Shown: positions 49,586 to 58,203, numbered from the stretch's first letter. The stretch: 64,000 nt of DNA from an uncultured Lachnospiraceae bacterium (GCA_947630805.1 CANRIV010000005.1:56412-120411), one strand, 5' to 3'. Numbers and translations: made by a program. The notes: a model not told the origin generated them from the sequence alone.

Positions 49586-50485
49586 TTAGAAATATCCCTC
49601 TCTCTTTCTTCTCTCCATACTTCCTGCTGCTTCATGGTCAATTACCCGGCTTGTCCGCTCAGAAGAAACTGCACTGAGCGTTTCCTCAATAATTTCATCC
49701 AGCGTCTCTGCCTCTGACTCAATTCCGCCGGTCAACGGGTAACATCCGAGCGTTCGGAATCGGACTTTTTTCATCTCCGGTTTTTCACCCGGTAAAAGCC
49801 TCATTCTTTCATCATCTACCATAATCAGATTTCCGTCTCGTTCGACTACCGGTCTTACATCTGCAAAATATAAAGGAACAATCTCAATATTTTCCCGCTT
49901 GATATATTGCCAGATATCTTTTTCGGTCCAGTTGGAAATCGGAAATACACGAATACTTTCTCCCTTAAAAATATTGGTGTTATATAATTTCCACATCTCA
50001 GGTCTCTGATTTTTTGGATCCCATGCCTGCTCTCTATTGCGAAAAGAAAAAATCCGCTCTTTTGCTCTTGATTTCTCCTCATCTCTTCTCCCACCGCCAA
50101 ACGCAGCGGTAAATCCATATTTCTCTAAAGCAGTTTTTAATGCCTGGGTTTTCATAATATCCGTGTAGGCTGAGCCATGGTCAAAAGGATTAATCCCCTG
50201 TTGTACTCCCTCTTCATTCGTATAGGTAAGCATCTCTATTCCATATTTTTTTGCTGTATCATCGCGGAACTGAATCATATCCTTAAATTTCCAGGTAGTA
50301 TCAATATGCAGGAAAGGAAATGGTGGTTTCTCCGGATAAAATGCCTTTAATGCCAGATGAAGCATCACAGAACTGTCTTTTCCTATAGAATATAGCATTA
50401 CAGGTTTCTCACACTCTGCTGCCACCTCTCTGATAATATAAATAGCTTCCGCTTCCAGTGCATCTAAATGCGACATATTGCTCAT
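49586..50485 (-). CDS. cysD: Sulfate adenylyltransferase subunit 2
   Basis: ATP-pyrophosphatase-fold subunit of ATP sulfurylase: sulfate + ATP gives APS. The 299-residue protein has the PP-loop [20 protein letters not shown] near residue 31, the conserved [23 protein letters not shown] near 128, and [15 protein letters not shown] and the C-terminal [25 protein letters not shown]. Length is typical (about 300). Heads cysD-cysNC-ASST1 with its own promoter. No sulfate transporter or cysHIJ gene is present nearby. Confidence 0.96.
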   Translation of the reverse strand: MSNMSHLDALEAEAIYIIREVAAECEKPVMLYSIGKDSSVMLHLALKAFYPEKPPFPFLHIDTTWKFKDMIQFRDDTAKKYGIEMLTYTNEEGVQQGINPFDHGSAYTDIMKTQALKTALEKYGFTAAFGGGRRDEEKSRAKERIFSFRNREQAWDPKNQRPEMWKLYNTNIFKGESIRVFPISNWTEKDIWQYIKRENIEIVPLYFADVRPVVERDGNLIMVDDERMRLLPGEKPEMKKVRFRTLGCYPLTGGIESEAETLDEIIEETLSAVSSERTSRVIDHEAAGSMERRKREGYF

Positions 50486-50521
50486 AATTAACTGCTCCTT
50501 TTACATAATTTTACATATCTC

Positions 50522-50550
50522 ATTATAAATGAAATGTATACGAATTGCAA
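50522..50550 (-). promoter_or_regulatory. Promoter of cysD-cysNC-ASST
   Basis: TTGCAA (50545-50550), 17-base spacer, TATAAT (50522-50527) on the minus strand; about 35 bases of leader before cysD. Confidence 0.7.
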
Positions 50551-50551
50551 T

Positions 50552-50600
50552 ATAACAGACAGGTATTTTCATTGATAAACCGAAAATATCTGTCTGTTAT
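50552..50600 (-). other. Long inverted repeat abutting the cysD promoter
   Basis: 19-base arms ATAACAGACAGGTATTTTC / GAAAATATCTGTCTGTTAT (one G-T position) with an 11-base loop, ending one base from the cysD -35 box. No T run follows on the minus strand, so it is a weak candidate terminator for the upstream ASST gene. It could be a protein-binding operator for cysD or an mRNA 3' end stabiliser. Confidence 0.6.
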
Positions 50601-50624
50601 CTAATCATTATTATTATCTTTTTT

Positions 50625-52718
50625 TTATTTCTTTATCAGTTCAATTTTATGTCCCGAATCATACAAGCCGATGGTATGCTTAAAATAGATTTTATAATTG
50701 TCCTCTTCCAGATTTTCAAGCGGTATGGCATCTGTTGTGCTGTTTCTCGCAAAATATTCCGGTCTCTCCTGTACGGTCACTGTAAAATCTCTTACATAAG
50801 TATGCTTATTTCCCACCAGATAAATACCTTCCAACTGATGGTCAAATAATACAGTATATAAAATATTATCTTCCAAATACATGCGGATTCTTGCGATATC
50901 CTGCTCTGCATCCAAAATTACTTCGCCCTTTTTTGCCATCCGCTGCAGCGTCCGGCTGCGTTCTTCCTCATTCGCATACTGTTCTTCCAGTTTCATTTCC
51001 GGTATTTTTTCAGCATGCTCCACATCCGGTGGCGGACATTTCTTTACCTCCTGTAATTTTCCCAATCTACATTCCAGATTTATATCCATTGCTTTTGACA
51101 TTTCTTCCGAGGCAAACGCAAAAGGATATGCTCTGTAATATCCATGGTTTATCGTATAACAGTTTAAAGTCTTTCCCGTATTATAATCTATCTCCTCAAT
51201 TTGCCCATAAAACCTGGTCCCTTCTTTTATTTTTCCGCTCATGGCCATAACTCTTTGCGCCTTTGCTTCAAAAACTGCATTAGAGCGGATATTAGAATGG
51301 ATAATTGGAAAACTTTTCCATAATTCCACCGTCTTTTCTTTCTCGTTTATCGTATAAATATATACATACGATTTATCTGCCTGATCATACCACGCAACCG
51401 GTCTTCTTTTTTGCGTATGGTTATCATAAATAATTAAATGTTTTGTGTCTGGATTTTTATCCAAATCTTCATGGATAAAATAAGAAGCATGTGCCTGAAA
51501 AAACCATCTCATATTTTCGCCTTTCGGTGTCAGCACTTTGTCACAAAGAGAAGAATTTTTGTAAAACTCAGGATTGGCCAATACCCAGACCACTTCTTTC
51601 TTATCATAATTTATTTTCATAACTGTATGAAGATTTCTCAGGCATACCATAACGGTTTTTTCCATTTCGTTCCATTCCACAGTATTCAGGTGTGCCCAGT
51701 CTGAAGCATCCATAAACTTTTTATCAATATAATCGCTCATTTTTATTTCTTTTAATATATTTCCGGTATTTCCATCTATCTCTATGACGGTATCTTCCAG
51801 TGTATTTTCCGGCTCTTCCATCGAATTACTTGCCGCGACAAAATTTCCACTCTTTGTCTCAGCAAAATCATGATGCACACCTTTTTCAACACAATATGTT
51901 TTATGAAATCTTCCCATCTGGTCCACGACGGATAATTGTATCGACGCCGGATTCGTAGCAGTCAGTCTTACTATTTTTTTGTTAAGGAACAAAAACCGCC
52001 CTTTGGATATTGGAAAAAATCCATACGTTTTAGGCGCCATGGCAAAACAGAAACGCAAATCACCATTGCGGTCAAAAGCATACGGACATATTCCATCATC
52101 TCCCCCACCATACACCAGCGTAAGTCCGTATAAATATTCTGTCGTTCCCACAGATTCCTTTGTAATTTTAATTTTGGCGCTTTTTCCACGTAAAGAATCT
52201 GTTTTTAACCGCACTGTTTTTTGTTTTATTTTTTTATGGTTTTCACGAAATAATTCGATAAGAATTGTATTCTCATAATTCGGATACAGACCAAGGATAG
52301 GAACTCTGTGTTTTTTTGCTTTTGGCAGCTCATAACACACGTCACAGTCGGAAGTCTTTCCTTTGACCGTTACTCTGACATAAGTTTCTTTTTTTGTGTC
52401 AAAGAGGGCAAGAGCACACAGAGGAGCATATTGATATGGATTTTTGATAATAATCATATTATTTATAGAATTTTTATTTTTTTCTGACAATTCATTTATT
52501 GCACATTCTATGACCATAGATATCTGGGGATATGAAATTCTTCTTTCAAGATCAGAGTGAATGAGCAGTTCCCCGTTCTCTAATAAAATATGTTCAAATT
52601 TTTCCGCTTCTTTTCGCATCCATTTTGCCGATTTCACGGTAACTTGTCCACATATTTTAGCCTTACCATATTTCAACACTTTTTTAAGAGGCAACGGAAT
52701 TGGTATATTCTGTATCAT
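50625..52718 (-). CDS. Arylsulfotransferase (ASST) family protein 2, no signal peptide
   Basis: 697-residue paralogue of the ASST encoded after cysNC. Shared blocks include VTVKSAKWMR, KNPYQYAPLCALALF, VKGKTSDCD, KGVHHDFAE, DWAHLN, VCLRNLH, FFQAHA and DNHTQKRRPVAW, so the same candidate His/Arg catalytic set is kept. No signal peptide or lipobox is visible. AAAGGAG lies six bases before the ATG at 52718; the upstream in-frame ATG at 52781 lacks this. It is probably transcribed separately, as a promoter and a long inverted repeat separate it from cysD. The substrate is unknown. Confidence 0.85.
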   Translation of the reverse strand: MIQNIPIPLPLKKVLKYGKAKICGQVTVKSAKWMRKEAEKFEHILLENGELLIHSDLERRISYPQISMVIECAINELSEKNKNSINNMIIIKNPYQYAPLCALALFDTKKETYVRVTVKGKTSDCDVCYELPKAKKHRVPILGLYPNYENTILIELFRENHKKIKQKTVRLKTDSLRGKSAKIKITKESVGTTEYLYGLTLVYGGGDDGICPYAFDRNGDLRFCFAMAPKTYGFFPISKGRFLFLNKKIVRLTATNPASIQLSVVDQMGRFHKTYCVEKGVHHDFAETKSGNFVAASNSMEEPENTLEDTVIEIDGNTGNILKEIKMSDYIDKKFMDASDWAHLNTVEWNEMEKTVMVCLRNLHTVMKINYDKKEVVWVLANPEFYKNSSLCDKVLTPKGENMRWFFQAHASYFIHEDLDKNPDTKHLIIYDNHTQKRRPVAWYDQADKSYVYIYTINEKEKTVELWKSFPIIHSNIRSNAVFEAKAQRVMAMSGKIKEGTRFYGQIEEIDYNTGKTLNCYTINHGYYRAYPFAFASEEMSKAMDINLECRLGKLQEVKKCPPPDVEHAEKIPEMKLEEQYANEEERSRTLQRMAKKGEVILDAEQDIARIRMYLEDNILYTVLFDHQLEGIYLVGNKHTYVRDFTVTVQERPEYFARNSTTDAIPLENLEEDNYKIYFKHTIGLYDSGHKIELIKK

Positions 52719-52794
52719 ATGTTTCTCCTTTTCTGCCACAATTTTTCTACAAACTTTATTATACGGATTAATTTGATACAATTATGAAAGAACA

Positions 52795-52920
52795 AAGTGT
52801 CGCTTGCGACACTTCGCGCGAGGCGCGGATTCATAAGAATAATTACCTTTCCGCGCCTCTACGATTCTTGCAGAGCATTTTTATTTTATAGGAATTGCAA
52901 AGCAATTTCCTATAAAATAA
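52795..52920. repeat. Cluster of three strong palindromes between ASST2 and ung
   Basis: AAGTGTCGC/GCGACACTT (52795-52814); GAGGCGCGGA/TCCGCGCCTC (52820-52859, 20-base loop); TTATTTTATAGGAATTGC / GCAATTTCCTATAAAATAA (52881-52920, one bulge). GC-rich arms stand out from the AT-rich flanks. Recalls the palindrome cluster pair at 57.5 and 60.9 kb in layout, not sequence. Confidence 0.6.
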
Positions 52921-52955
52921 AAAAAACGCAAAACAGCCGGGAAACTGTTTCTGCG
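52921..52955 (-). terminator. Terminator of ung
   Basis: CGCAAAACAG / CTGTTTCTGCG stem with a bulge and eight-base loop, then TTTTTTTTATT on the minus strand. Confidence 0.75.
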
Positions 52956-52976
52956 TTTTTTATTGTTTTTAGAAGA

Positions 52977-53651
52977 TTAAATATTTTCTATCTGCCAGTC
53001 GATTGGCTCTATTCCATGTTCTTTTAAAAACTGATTGGTTTTACTGAAATGTTTACATCCAAAAAATCCACGATATGCAGATAACGGACTCGGATGCGGC
53101 GCCGTAAGCACCAGATGTTTTGGATTGGTAAGCATTTTAGCTTTTCTGCCTGCCGGAGCTCCCCAAAGAAGAAATACAATAGGTCTATCCTGTGCGTTTA
53201 CAGCTTCAATAATTGCATCCGTAAACTGTTCCCAGCCTTTTCCCTGATGGGAATTTGCCTGATGGGCACGTACAGTCAATACCGTATTTAGCAAAAGAAC
53301 TCCCTGTTCGGCCCATTTTTTCAGATATCCATTGTTTGGAATAAAGCAGCCCAAGTCATCATGCAGCTCCTGGTAAATGTTTACAAGAGATGGCGGAATA
53401 TCATTTCCCGGCAATACCGAAAAACTCAATCCATGCGCCTGATTCACATTGTGATAGGGATCCTGGCCTAAAAGAACTACTTTTACATTCTTTAGCGGGG
53501 TCAGATGAAACGCATTAAAAATATCATCTGCCGGAGGATAAACGACGGTCGTGCTATATTCCTTCTTTACAAACTCATATAAATCTCTATAGTAGGGCTT
53601 TGCAAACTCCTTTTTTAAGGGCTCTACCCAGTCATTGGTAATCATTGCCAT
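52977..53651 (-). CDS. ung: Uracil-DNA glycosylase
   Basis: Removes uracil from DNA as the first step of base excision repair. The 224-residue product has the water-activating loop VVLLGQDPYHNVNQAHGLSFSV near residue 58, the Phe-stacking segment, and HPSPLSAYRGFFGCKHFSKTN near residue 185, both diagnostic of family 1 UDG. Single gene with its own terminator. Confidence 0.97.
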   Translation of the reverse strand: MAMITNDWVEPLKKEFAKPYYRDLYEFVKKEYSTTVVYPPADDIFNAFHLTPLKNVKVVLLGQDPYHNVNQAHGLSFSVLPGNDIPPSLVNIYQELHDDLGCFIPNNGYLKKWAEQGVLLLNTVLTVRAHQANSHQGKGWEQFTDAIIEAVNAQDRPIVFLLWGAPAGRKAKMLTNPKHLVLTAPHPSPLSAYRGFFGCKHFSKTNQFLKEHGIEPIDWQIENI

Positions 53652-53756
53652 AAAACCTGCCTCCTAATACTTCTATCGAAAATGTCTGTGTCTGCAGTGG
53701 AACACAGAGCAAAACTAAAAAATTTTTTCAATCTTTATCTTCTATTTTTTTGCCGG

Positions 53757-54518
53757 CTAAATTCTGACGGGCACTCCTTTGTCATTCAGATAATGTTTTA
53801 AGTCCATTATTTCCAGCTCATGATAATGGAACAGAGAAGCAGCCAGTGCCGCATCCGCCTTTCCATCTGTCAATACATCATAAAAATGCTCTTCTGCCCC
53901 GGCTCCACCTGAGGCAATAACAGGAATGGATACATGTTCGGCAATACTCCTTGTCAGTTCAATATCATATCCCTGTTTTACACCATCACAATCCATACTG
54001 GTCAAAAGAATTTCTCCTGCGCCCAGCTGTTGAACTTTCATAGCCCATTCTACGGCGTCCATGTGCATGTCAACACGTCCTCCATTTTTATAGATACTCC
54101 AACCGCTTCCATCAATTCTGCGTTTGGCATCAATCGCTACCACCACACATTGACTTCCAAATTTATCAGCTGCGTCACTGATTAAATTGGGATTCATAAT
54201 CGCAGAAGAATTAATGGATATTTTATCGGCGCCTTCGCGCAGAAGCAGCCTGAAATCTTCAATCGTACGAATCCCGCCTCCTACGGTAAACGGAATAAAT
54301 ACCTGTGCCGCCACATCACGCACCATATCTACCACGGTTTTTCTGCGATCAGAGGATGCCGTAATATCTAAAAATACCAATTCATCCGCCCCTGCGGCAT
54401 TATACGCTTTCGCCACCTCGACCGGATTACCGGCATCTCTTAAATGAATAAAATTAGTCCCTTTTACAACCCTGTTGTTATTGACATCCAGACAGGGAAT
54501 GATTCTCTTTGTGTGCAT
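53757..54518 (-). CDS. hisF: Imidazole glycerol phosphate synthase cyclase subunit
   Basis: With HisH converts PRFAR + glutamine to imidazole glycerol phosphate and AICAR (histidine and purine pathways). The 253-residue TIM barrel has [19 protein letters not shown] near residue 5 (catalytic Asp), [33 protein letters not shown] near 125 (second Asp) and [16 protein letters not shown]. The ATG at 54518 follows AGGAGAC; an ATG at 54554 would overlap hisH. It is 22 bases after hisH. Other his genes are absent from the window. Confidence 0.96.
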   Translation of the reverse strand: MHTKRIIPCLDVNNNRVVKGTNFIHLRDAGNPVEVAKAYNAAGADELVFLDITASSDRRKTVVDMVRDVAAQVFIPFTVGGGIRTIEDFRLLLREGADKISINSSAIMNPNLISDAADKFGSQCVVVAIDAKRRIDGSGWSIYKNGGRVDMHMDAVEWAMKVQQLGAGEILLTSMDCDGVKQGYDIELTRSIAEHVSIPVIASGGAGAEEHFYDVLTDGKADAALAASLFHYHELEIMDLKHYLNDKGVPVRI

Positions 54519-54540
54519 ATTTTGTCTCCTGTTCCTCCAT

Positions 54541-55146
54541 TTACAATGCAGCAAAATTAGAAAGTATCTTTAAGCCTGTATCCCCGCTTTTTTCCGGATG
54601 AAACTGGCAGGCAAACACATTATCCTTTTCTACAGAAGCATGGATATGTGTAACATATTCCGTAGAAGCTTTTACAATCTCTTCCTCTTTTGCTTTCAGA
54701 TAATACGAATGGACAAAATAAACATACGCCTGCTGTTCAATCCCCCGAAACAGTCTGCCCTCATGTTCCAGATTTAAAGAATTCCATCCGATGTGAGGTA
54801 TCTTATATCCAATCCGGTCAGGAATCCGTAGAATCTCTCCCGGCAGAATTCCCAGTCCCTGTACTCCCGGCGTCTCATCACTACCTTCAAACAAAAGCTG
54901 CAGCCCGAGACAAATTCCTAAAAACGGAGTTTTTTTATCGACAATATCGTAAATCGTCGAAATGAGATGATACGCTTTTAACTTCCTCATGGCATCTCCA
55001 AAAGCTCCCACGCCCGGCAGGACCACCTTGTCGGCAGCAAGAATCTCATCACGGTCTCTGGTAACTGTTGTATTTTCTCCTAAAAACTGAAACGATTTCT
55101 CTACGCTTCTTATATTTCCTGCGTCATAGTCAATAATCGCTATCAT
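54541..55146 (-). CDS. hisH: Imidazole glycerol phosphate synthase glutaminase subunit
   Basis: Glutamine amidotransferase that feeds ammonia to HisF. The 201-residue protein has the class I triad: nucleophile in [17 protein letters not shown] (Cys near residue 79), and [14 protein letters not shown] near 180 for His and Glu. The start overlaps the histidine kinase stop by four bases (ATGA), so the two are translationally coupled. That linkage of a sensor kinase to hisHF is not usual. Confidence 0.95.
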   Translation of the reverse strand: MIAIIDYDAGNIRSVEKSFQFLGENTTVTRDRDEILAADKVVLPGVGAFGDAMRKLKAYHLISTIYDIVDKKTPFLGICLGLQLLFEGSDETPGVQGLGILPGEILRIPDRIGYKIPHIGWNSLNLEHEGRLFRGIEQQAYVYFVHSYYLKAKEEEIVKASTEYVTHIHASVEKDNVFACQFHPEKSGDTGLKILSNFAAL

Positions 55147-56642
55147 TTGCTGTAATTTTCCTCCAATATATTGCTGTCCAGTTCAAACCAGAATTCCACA
55201 CCGTTGTCATGGTTTATGACACCACAGTTCTTACCATGCCGGTCCATAACTGCCTTGACAATGGACAATCCAATCCCATTTCCACCATATTCTCTTGTGC
55301 GGGCCTTGTCCACTTTGTAAAATTTAGTCCAGATATTATCAAGTTCTTCTTCCGGTATCTGTTTTCCGGTATTAAACACCGACACTCTTACTATACCATT
55401 TTTTTCAATTATTTCTACTGAAATTATTTTATTTTCATCAACATGATTCAGCGCATTACTCAAATAATTGGTAATAACTTCTTCTATCTGAAATTCATCT
55501 GCCCATACATAGATATCTTTTTTCTCCAAAAACTGAATCTCTACATTCTTCTGTTCTGCATGCAATTTCATTGAACTGATAATACCGGCTATCACAGAAA
55601 CAATGTTAAACCGTTCCATATTTACCTGTCCCTGTCCAAATTCTAATTGATTCAAGGTCAGAAGATTTTTTACCATTTTATTCATTTTTCCTGCTTCATC
55701 TATAATTACGTCGCAGTAGTACTGCGCCTCTTCCGGATTTTCCTGAATTCCATCCTGAAGTCCTTCTGCATATCCCTGAATCAAGGCAATCGGCGTTTTT
55801 AGCTCATGAGATACATTCGATATAAACTCCTTACGCATCTCATCAATTTCTTCTTTTTTCGCAATATCCTTTTGAAGTTCCAAATTGGCAGACTTCAACT
55901 GGGATATTGTCTCTTCCAATTTTTCAGACATTTCATTCATGCTGTTTCCCAAAACGCCGATTTCATCATTGCGTCGGCCAAGATATCTCGCATTAAAATC
56001 CAGATGGGACATTCTCTTTGAAATATCGGACAACTGCAGCAGCGCTTTTGTATACCTGCCTGTTAAAACAAGCATAATTACCGTGATAAGAATAATTGCA
56101 CCAATTCCCAGCCATAGATAAAATTTGTTGGTAATACTTATGCTCTCCTTGAAGCTTTCTACAGACATTCTGATAATTACATAATTTCCCGATTCCAATG
56201 TACTGTACAATTCATAATATTTATTTGAAGAAGTTTTGTCCACAGTAGACTGGATTACAAACTCATCGTTTTGGTCTATAATCGTAGGAGATTTGGTCTG
56301 TCCTATATTCTGTCCGAAAATCATATCTTTCCATCGGTCCGCCAGCATATTCCCGGCGCCATAGTCATAGACTGCCTGTCCCCTCTCATTGACCAGTATC
56401 AGTGTTGCACCTGATTTTTCGCATACCTGGTTTAACCGTTCGATGTTTTCATTCTTTTTTATGTCTTTATCTCCGGCTGAAATCTCTTTTAAAACATAGT
56501 ATACATTCTTTATTCCATTCTGCTTAGTGGAAGTATAATAATCCTCTATGAACAGACTGCTGTATAGTCCTACTGCAGTCATAATCAGTGCCATGACAAT
56601 GACAATCATTGCTGCTAATTTAAATCTGATTGAATGTCTCAT
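55143..56642 (-). CDS. Sensor histidine kinase with HAMP domain
   Basis: 499-residue membrane kinase. Two membrane helices (about 7-29 and 172-195) enclose an extracellular sensor region with no recognised fold; HAMP follows (~196-250), then HisKA with the phospho-His in FISNVSHELKTPIALIQGYAEGL (His near 279), and the ATPase domain with NYLSNALNHVDENK and GGNGIGLSIVKAVMDRHG. It pairs with the response regulator upstream, overlapping it by four bases. The signal sensed is unknown; downstream hisHF share the transcript. Confidence 0.94.
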   Translation of the reverse strand: MRHSIRFKLAAMIVIVMALIMTAVGLYSSLFIEDYYTSTKQNGIKNVYYVLKEISAGDKDIKKNENIERLNQVCEKSGATLILVNERGQAVYDYGAGNMLADRWKDMIFGQNIGQTKSPTIIDQNDEFVIQSTVDKTSSNKYYELYSTLESGNYVIIRMSVESFKESISITNKFYLWLGIGAIILITVIMLVLTGRYTKALLQLSDISKRMSHLDFNARYLGRRNDEIGVLGNSMNEMSEKLEETISQLKSANLELQKDIAKKEEIDEMRKEFISNVSHELKTPIALIQGYAEGLQDGIQENPEEAQYYCDVIIDEAGKMNKMVKNLLTLNQLEFGQGQVNMERFNIVSVIAGIISSMKLHAEQKNVEIQFLEKKDIYVWADEFQIEEVITNYLSNALNHVDENKIISVEIIEKNGIVRVSVFNTGKQIPEEELDNIWTKFYKVDKARTREYGGNGIGLSIVKAVMDRHGKNCGVINHDNGVEFWFELDSNILEENYSK

Positions 56643-57319
56643 TCGTTTACCTCAAACTTATATCCCATGCCCCAGATGGTAAGTATATATTTTCCACAAT
56701 CTCCCAGTTTACTTCTCAGTTTTTTGACATGTGTATCAATCGTGCGGGCATCGCCAAAATAATCATAGTTCCACACATTATTCAGAATATTTTCTCGAGA
56801 CAGGGCAATCCCTTTATTCTGTATAAAATATGTTAAAAGTTCAAATTCCTTAAAACTCAACTCTACATTTTTTCCATCTACTGTTACAATATGTGCTGCC
56901 TTATTTATCTCGATTTTTCCTGCAGTTTCAATTTCATTCTGTCCCAGATTGTTTGTTCTGCGCAAAATTGCGTCCACTCTTGCCACCAGAATTCTCGGAC
57001 TGAAAGGCTTGGTAATATACTCATCCACTCCCAGTTCAAATCCCAGCAGTTCGTCACTCTCTTCACTTTTCGCCGTCAGCATGATAATTGGAACTTTAGA
57101 TATTTTTCTTATCTCACGGCATACCTCCCAGCCATCCATTTTCGGCATCATTACATCCAAAATGACCAAATCAATATCATTATTTTCAACAAATAAATCG
57201 ATTGCCTCTTCTCCATCTGCCGCCTCGACTACCTGATATTGTTTTCTCACAAGAAAGTCCCGGACCAGTTTTCTCATTCTGGTCTCATCATCTACAACTA
57301 AAATCTTTAATCGTTCCAT
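56639..57319 (-). CDS. OmpR-family response regulator
   Basis: 226-residue regulator: receiver domain (1-118; ILVVDDETRMRKLV, phospho-Asp in LVILDVMMPKMDGWEV, Thr in IIMLTAKSEE, Lys in GVDEYITKPFSPRIL) and winged-helix DNA-binding domain (~130-226; LSFKEFELLTYFIQNKG, NVWNYDYFGDARTIDTHVKKLRSKLG). It heads the regulator-kinase-hisH-hisF run. No promoter is clear in the AT-rich 57320-57470. Targets unknown. Confidence 0.95.
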   Translation of the reverse strand: MERLKILVVDDETRMRKLVRDFLVRKQYQVVEAADGEEAIDLFVENNDIDLVILDVMMPKMDGWEVCREIRKISKVPIIMLTAKSEESDELLGFELGVDEYITKPFSPRILVARVDAILRRTNNLGQNEIETAGKIEINKAAHIVTVDGKNVELSFKEFELLTYFIQNKGIALSRENILNNVWNYDYFGDARTIDTHVKKLRSKLGDCGKYILTIWGMGYKFEVNE

Positions 57320-57663
57320 CTGTTACCTCCCGGCTTTTTTGTTTTAGCAAAACCTATAGTTCTATTTAACACTGCTTATGTGTACATTTTATGAACAACA
57401 CGTTATTTTAAAAATATTTTCTACCGTATAAAAACCAGAATACGCCTTCACTGATTTACATTTTACAACTTTTGAAACGGTATAGGATGACCGTTTCAAA
57501 ACTTTGCTTCGCAAAGCACGCTCCTAAAGGAGCTGGTTAAATACGATTATGAAACACTTGACGTGTTTCATAATCTATACTAGGATTGCTGCATAGAAAT
57601 AATTTGTTATGGCAATAAAACAAAATTTTTATCAGATTTATAAAAAACAAAAGGACCTAATAA
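57320..57663. other. Intergenic region holding a palindromic element
   Basis: 344 bases between the diverging response regulator and PBECR-like genes. It contains the repeated palindrome cluster at 57470-57536 and a further hairpin GATTATGAAACAC / GTGTTTCATAATC (57545-57575). No other gene seen. The remainder is AT-rich. Confidence 0.7.
57470..57536 (+). repeat. 67-bp palindromic element, copy 1
   Basis: Three hairpins in a row: TTTTGAAACGGT / ACCGTTTCAAAA (57470-57501), CTTTGC / GCAAAG (57102+400 i.e. 57502-57516), GCTCCT / AGGAGC (57520-57533). A near-identical copy lies inverted at 60919-60985. Differences fall mostly in the loops, as expected when pairing is conserved. Confidence 0.85.
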
Positions 57664-58035
57664 ATGAAAAATAATATAAGACCTATCATAAATACCCCTG
57701 ACGCATTTTCAAAATATTACGACTTTATATCGGATTATGACTATATATACCAATCAGATGGTTTGATGAAACACATAAAAAAAAGACATCCCAAATGTGT
57801 AGAGTACCTCTCAAAGCTCCCGGAAATCATATCTTCTCCCGACTATATAGGCATTAATCCGAATGAAAAAGGAAAGAGTTTTGAACTCGTTAAGATTTTT
57901 GATAATAATGTTCAAATAGGCATTAAACTTGACGCCTCCAAGAAATATCTATATGTGGCGACATTATATACTATCACTGATTCCAAATTGCAGCATGGAT
58001 TAAATAATGGAAGATTAAGAAAGTTTGACAAATAA
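57664..58035 (+). CDS. Small PBECR-like nuclease-fold protein
   Basis: 123-residue protein with no signal peptide. The pattern HIKKRHPKCVEYLSKLPEIISSPDYIGINPNEKGKSFELVKIFDNNVQIGIKLDASKKYLYVATLYTI matches the PBECR (phage-barnase-EndoU-colicin-RelE-like) domain, usually found at the end of phage structural or polymorphic toxin proteins. Here it is almost the whole gene. By family it may be an RNase; that is inference. AAAAGGA lies before the ATG. No antitoxin-like gene is adjacent. Its stop codon overlaps the -35 box of the next RNA's promoter. Confidence 0.72.
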   Translation: MKNNIRPIINTPDAFSKYYDFISDYDYIYQSDGLMKHIKKRHPKCVEYLSKLPEIISSPDYIGINPNEKGKSFELVKIFDNNVQIGIKLDASKKYLYVATLYTITDSKLQHGLNNGRLRKFDK

Positions 58036-58053
58036 TATTTCATAAGATATAAT
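58025..58053 (+). promoter_or_regulatory. Perfect consensus sigma-A promoter for the small RNA
   Basis: TTGACA (58025-58030), exactly 17 bases, TATAAT (58048-58053). The -35 box overlaps the stop codon of the preceding gene. Transcription should start near 58060. Confidence 0.85.
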
Positions 58054-58059
58054 GAAATT

Positions 58060-58199
58060 ACATAAAATAAAATAGTACCAAGTTATAAAGGTCGGAAAGG
58101 CCCCCGACACACTCGCAAGAGTACCTGAGATGATGGATACGCCGCCCATCTTATAATTTGGCAAATGTTGGCAGGTAGCTTTGGTTACCTGCTTTTTTT
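58060..58199 (+). ncRNA. Unassigned structured small RNA
   Basis: About 140 bases from a perfect promoter to a terminator (GCAGGTA / TACCTGC then seven T, 58171-58199). The body folds by eye into a closed four-way junction: 11-bp closing helix P1 (58078-58088 with 58151-58161), P2 GTCGG/CCGAC (58091-58108), P3 ACTC-GCAA-GAGT with a GNRA loop (58111-58122), P4 GATGG/CCATC (58132-58150). It contains no convincing coding frame. It does not fit tmRNA, RNase P, 6S, SRP RNA or a riboswitch class I can name, and no gene lies downstream on that strand before the terminator. Confidence 0.75.
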
Positions 58200-58203
58200 G
58201 ACC

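Noticed and set aside
49584..49641. Upstream ATG (49641) as start of cysNC
   Set aside because: It has no ribosome site and would overlap cysD by 56 bases; the ATG at 49584 follows the cysD stop directly.
58060..58199. Signal recognition particle RNA or 6S RNA
   Set aside because: The SRP domain IV loop sequence and the long 6S rod with central bubble are both absent.
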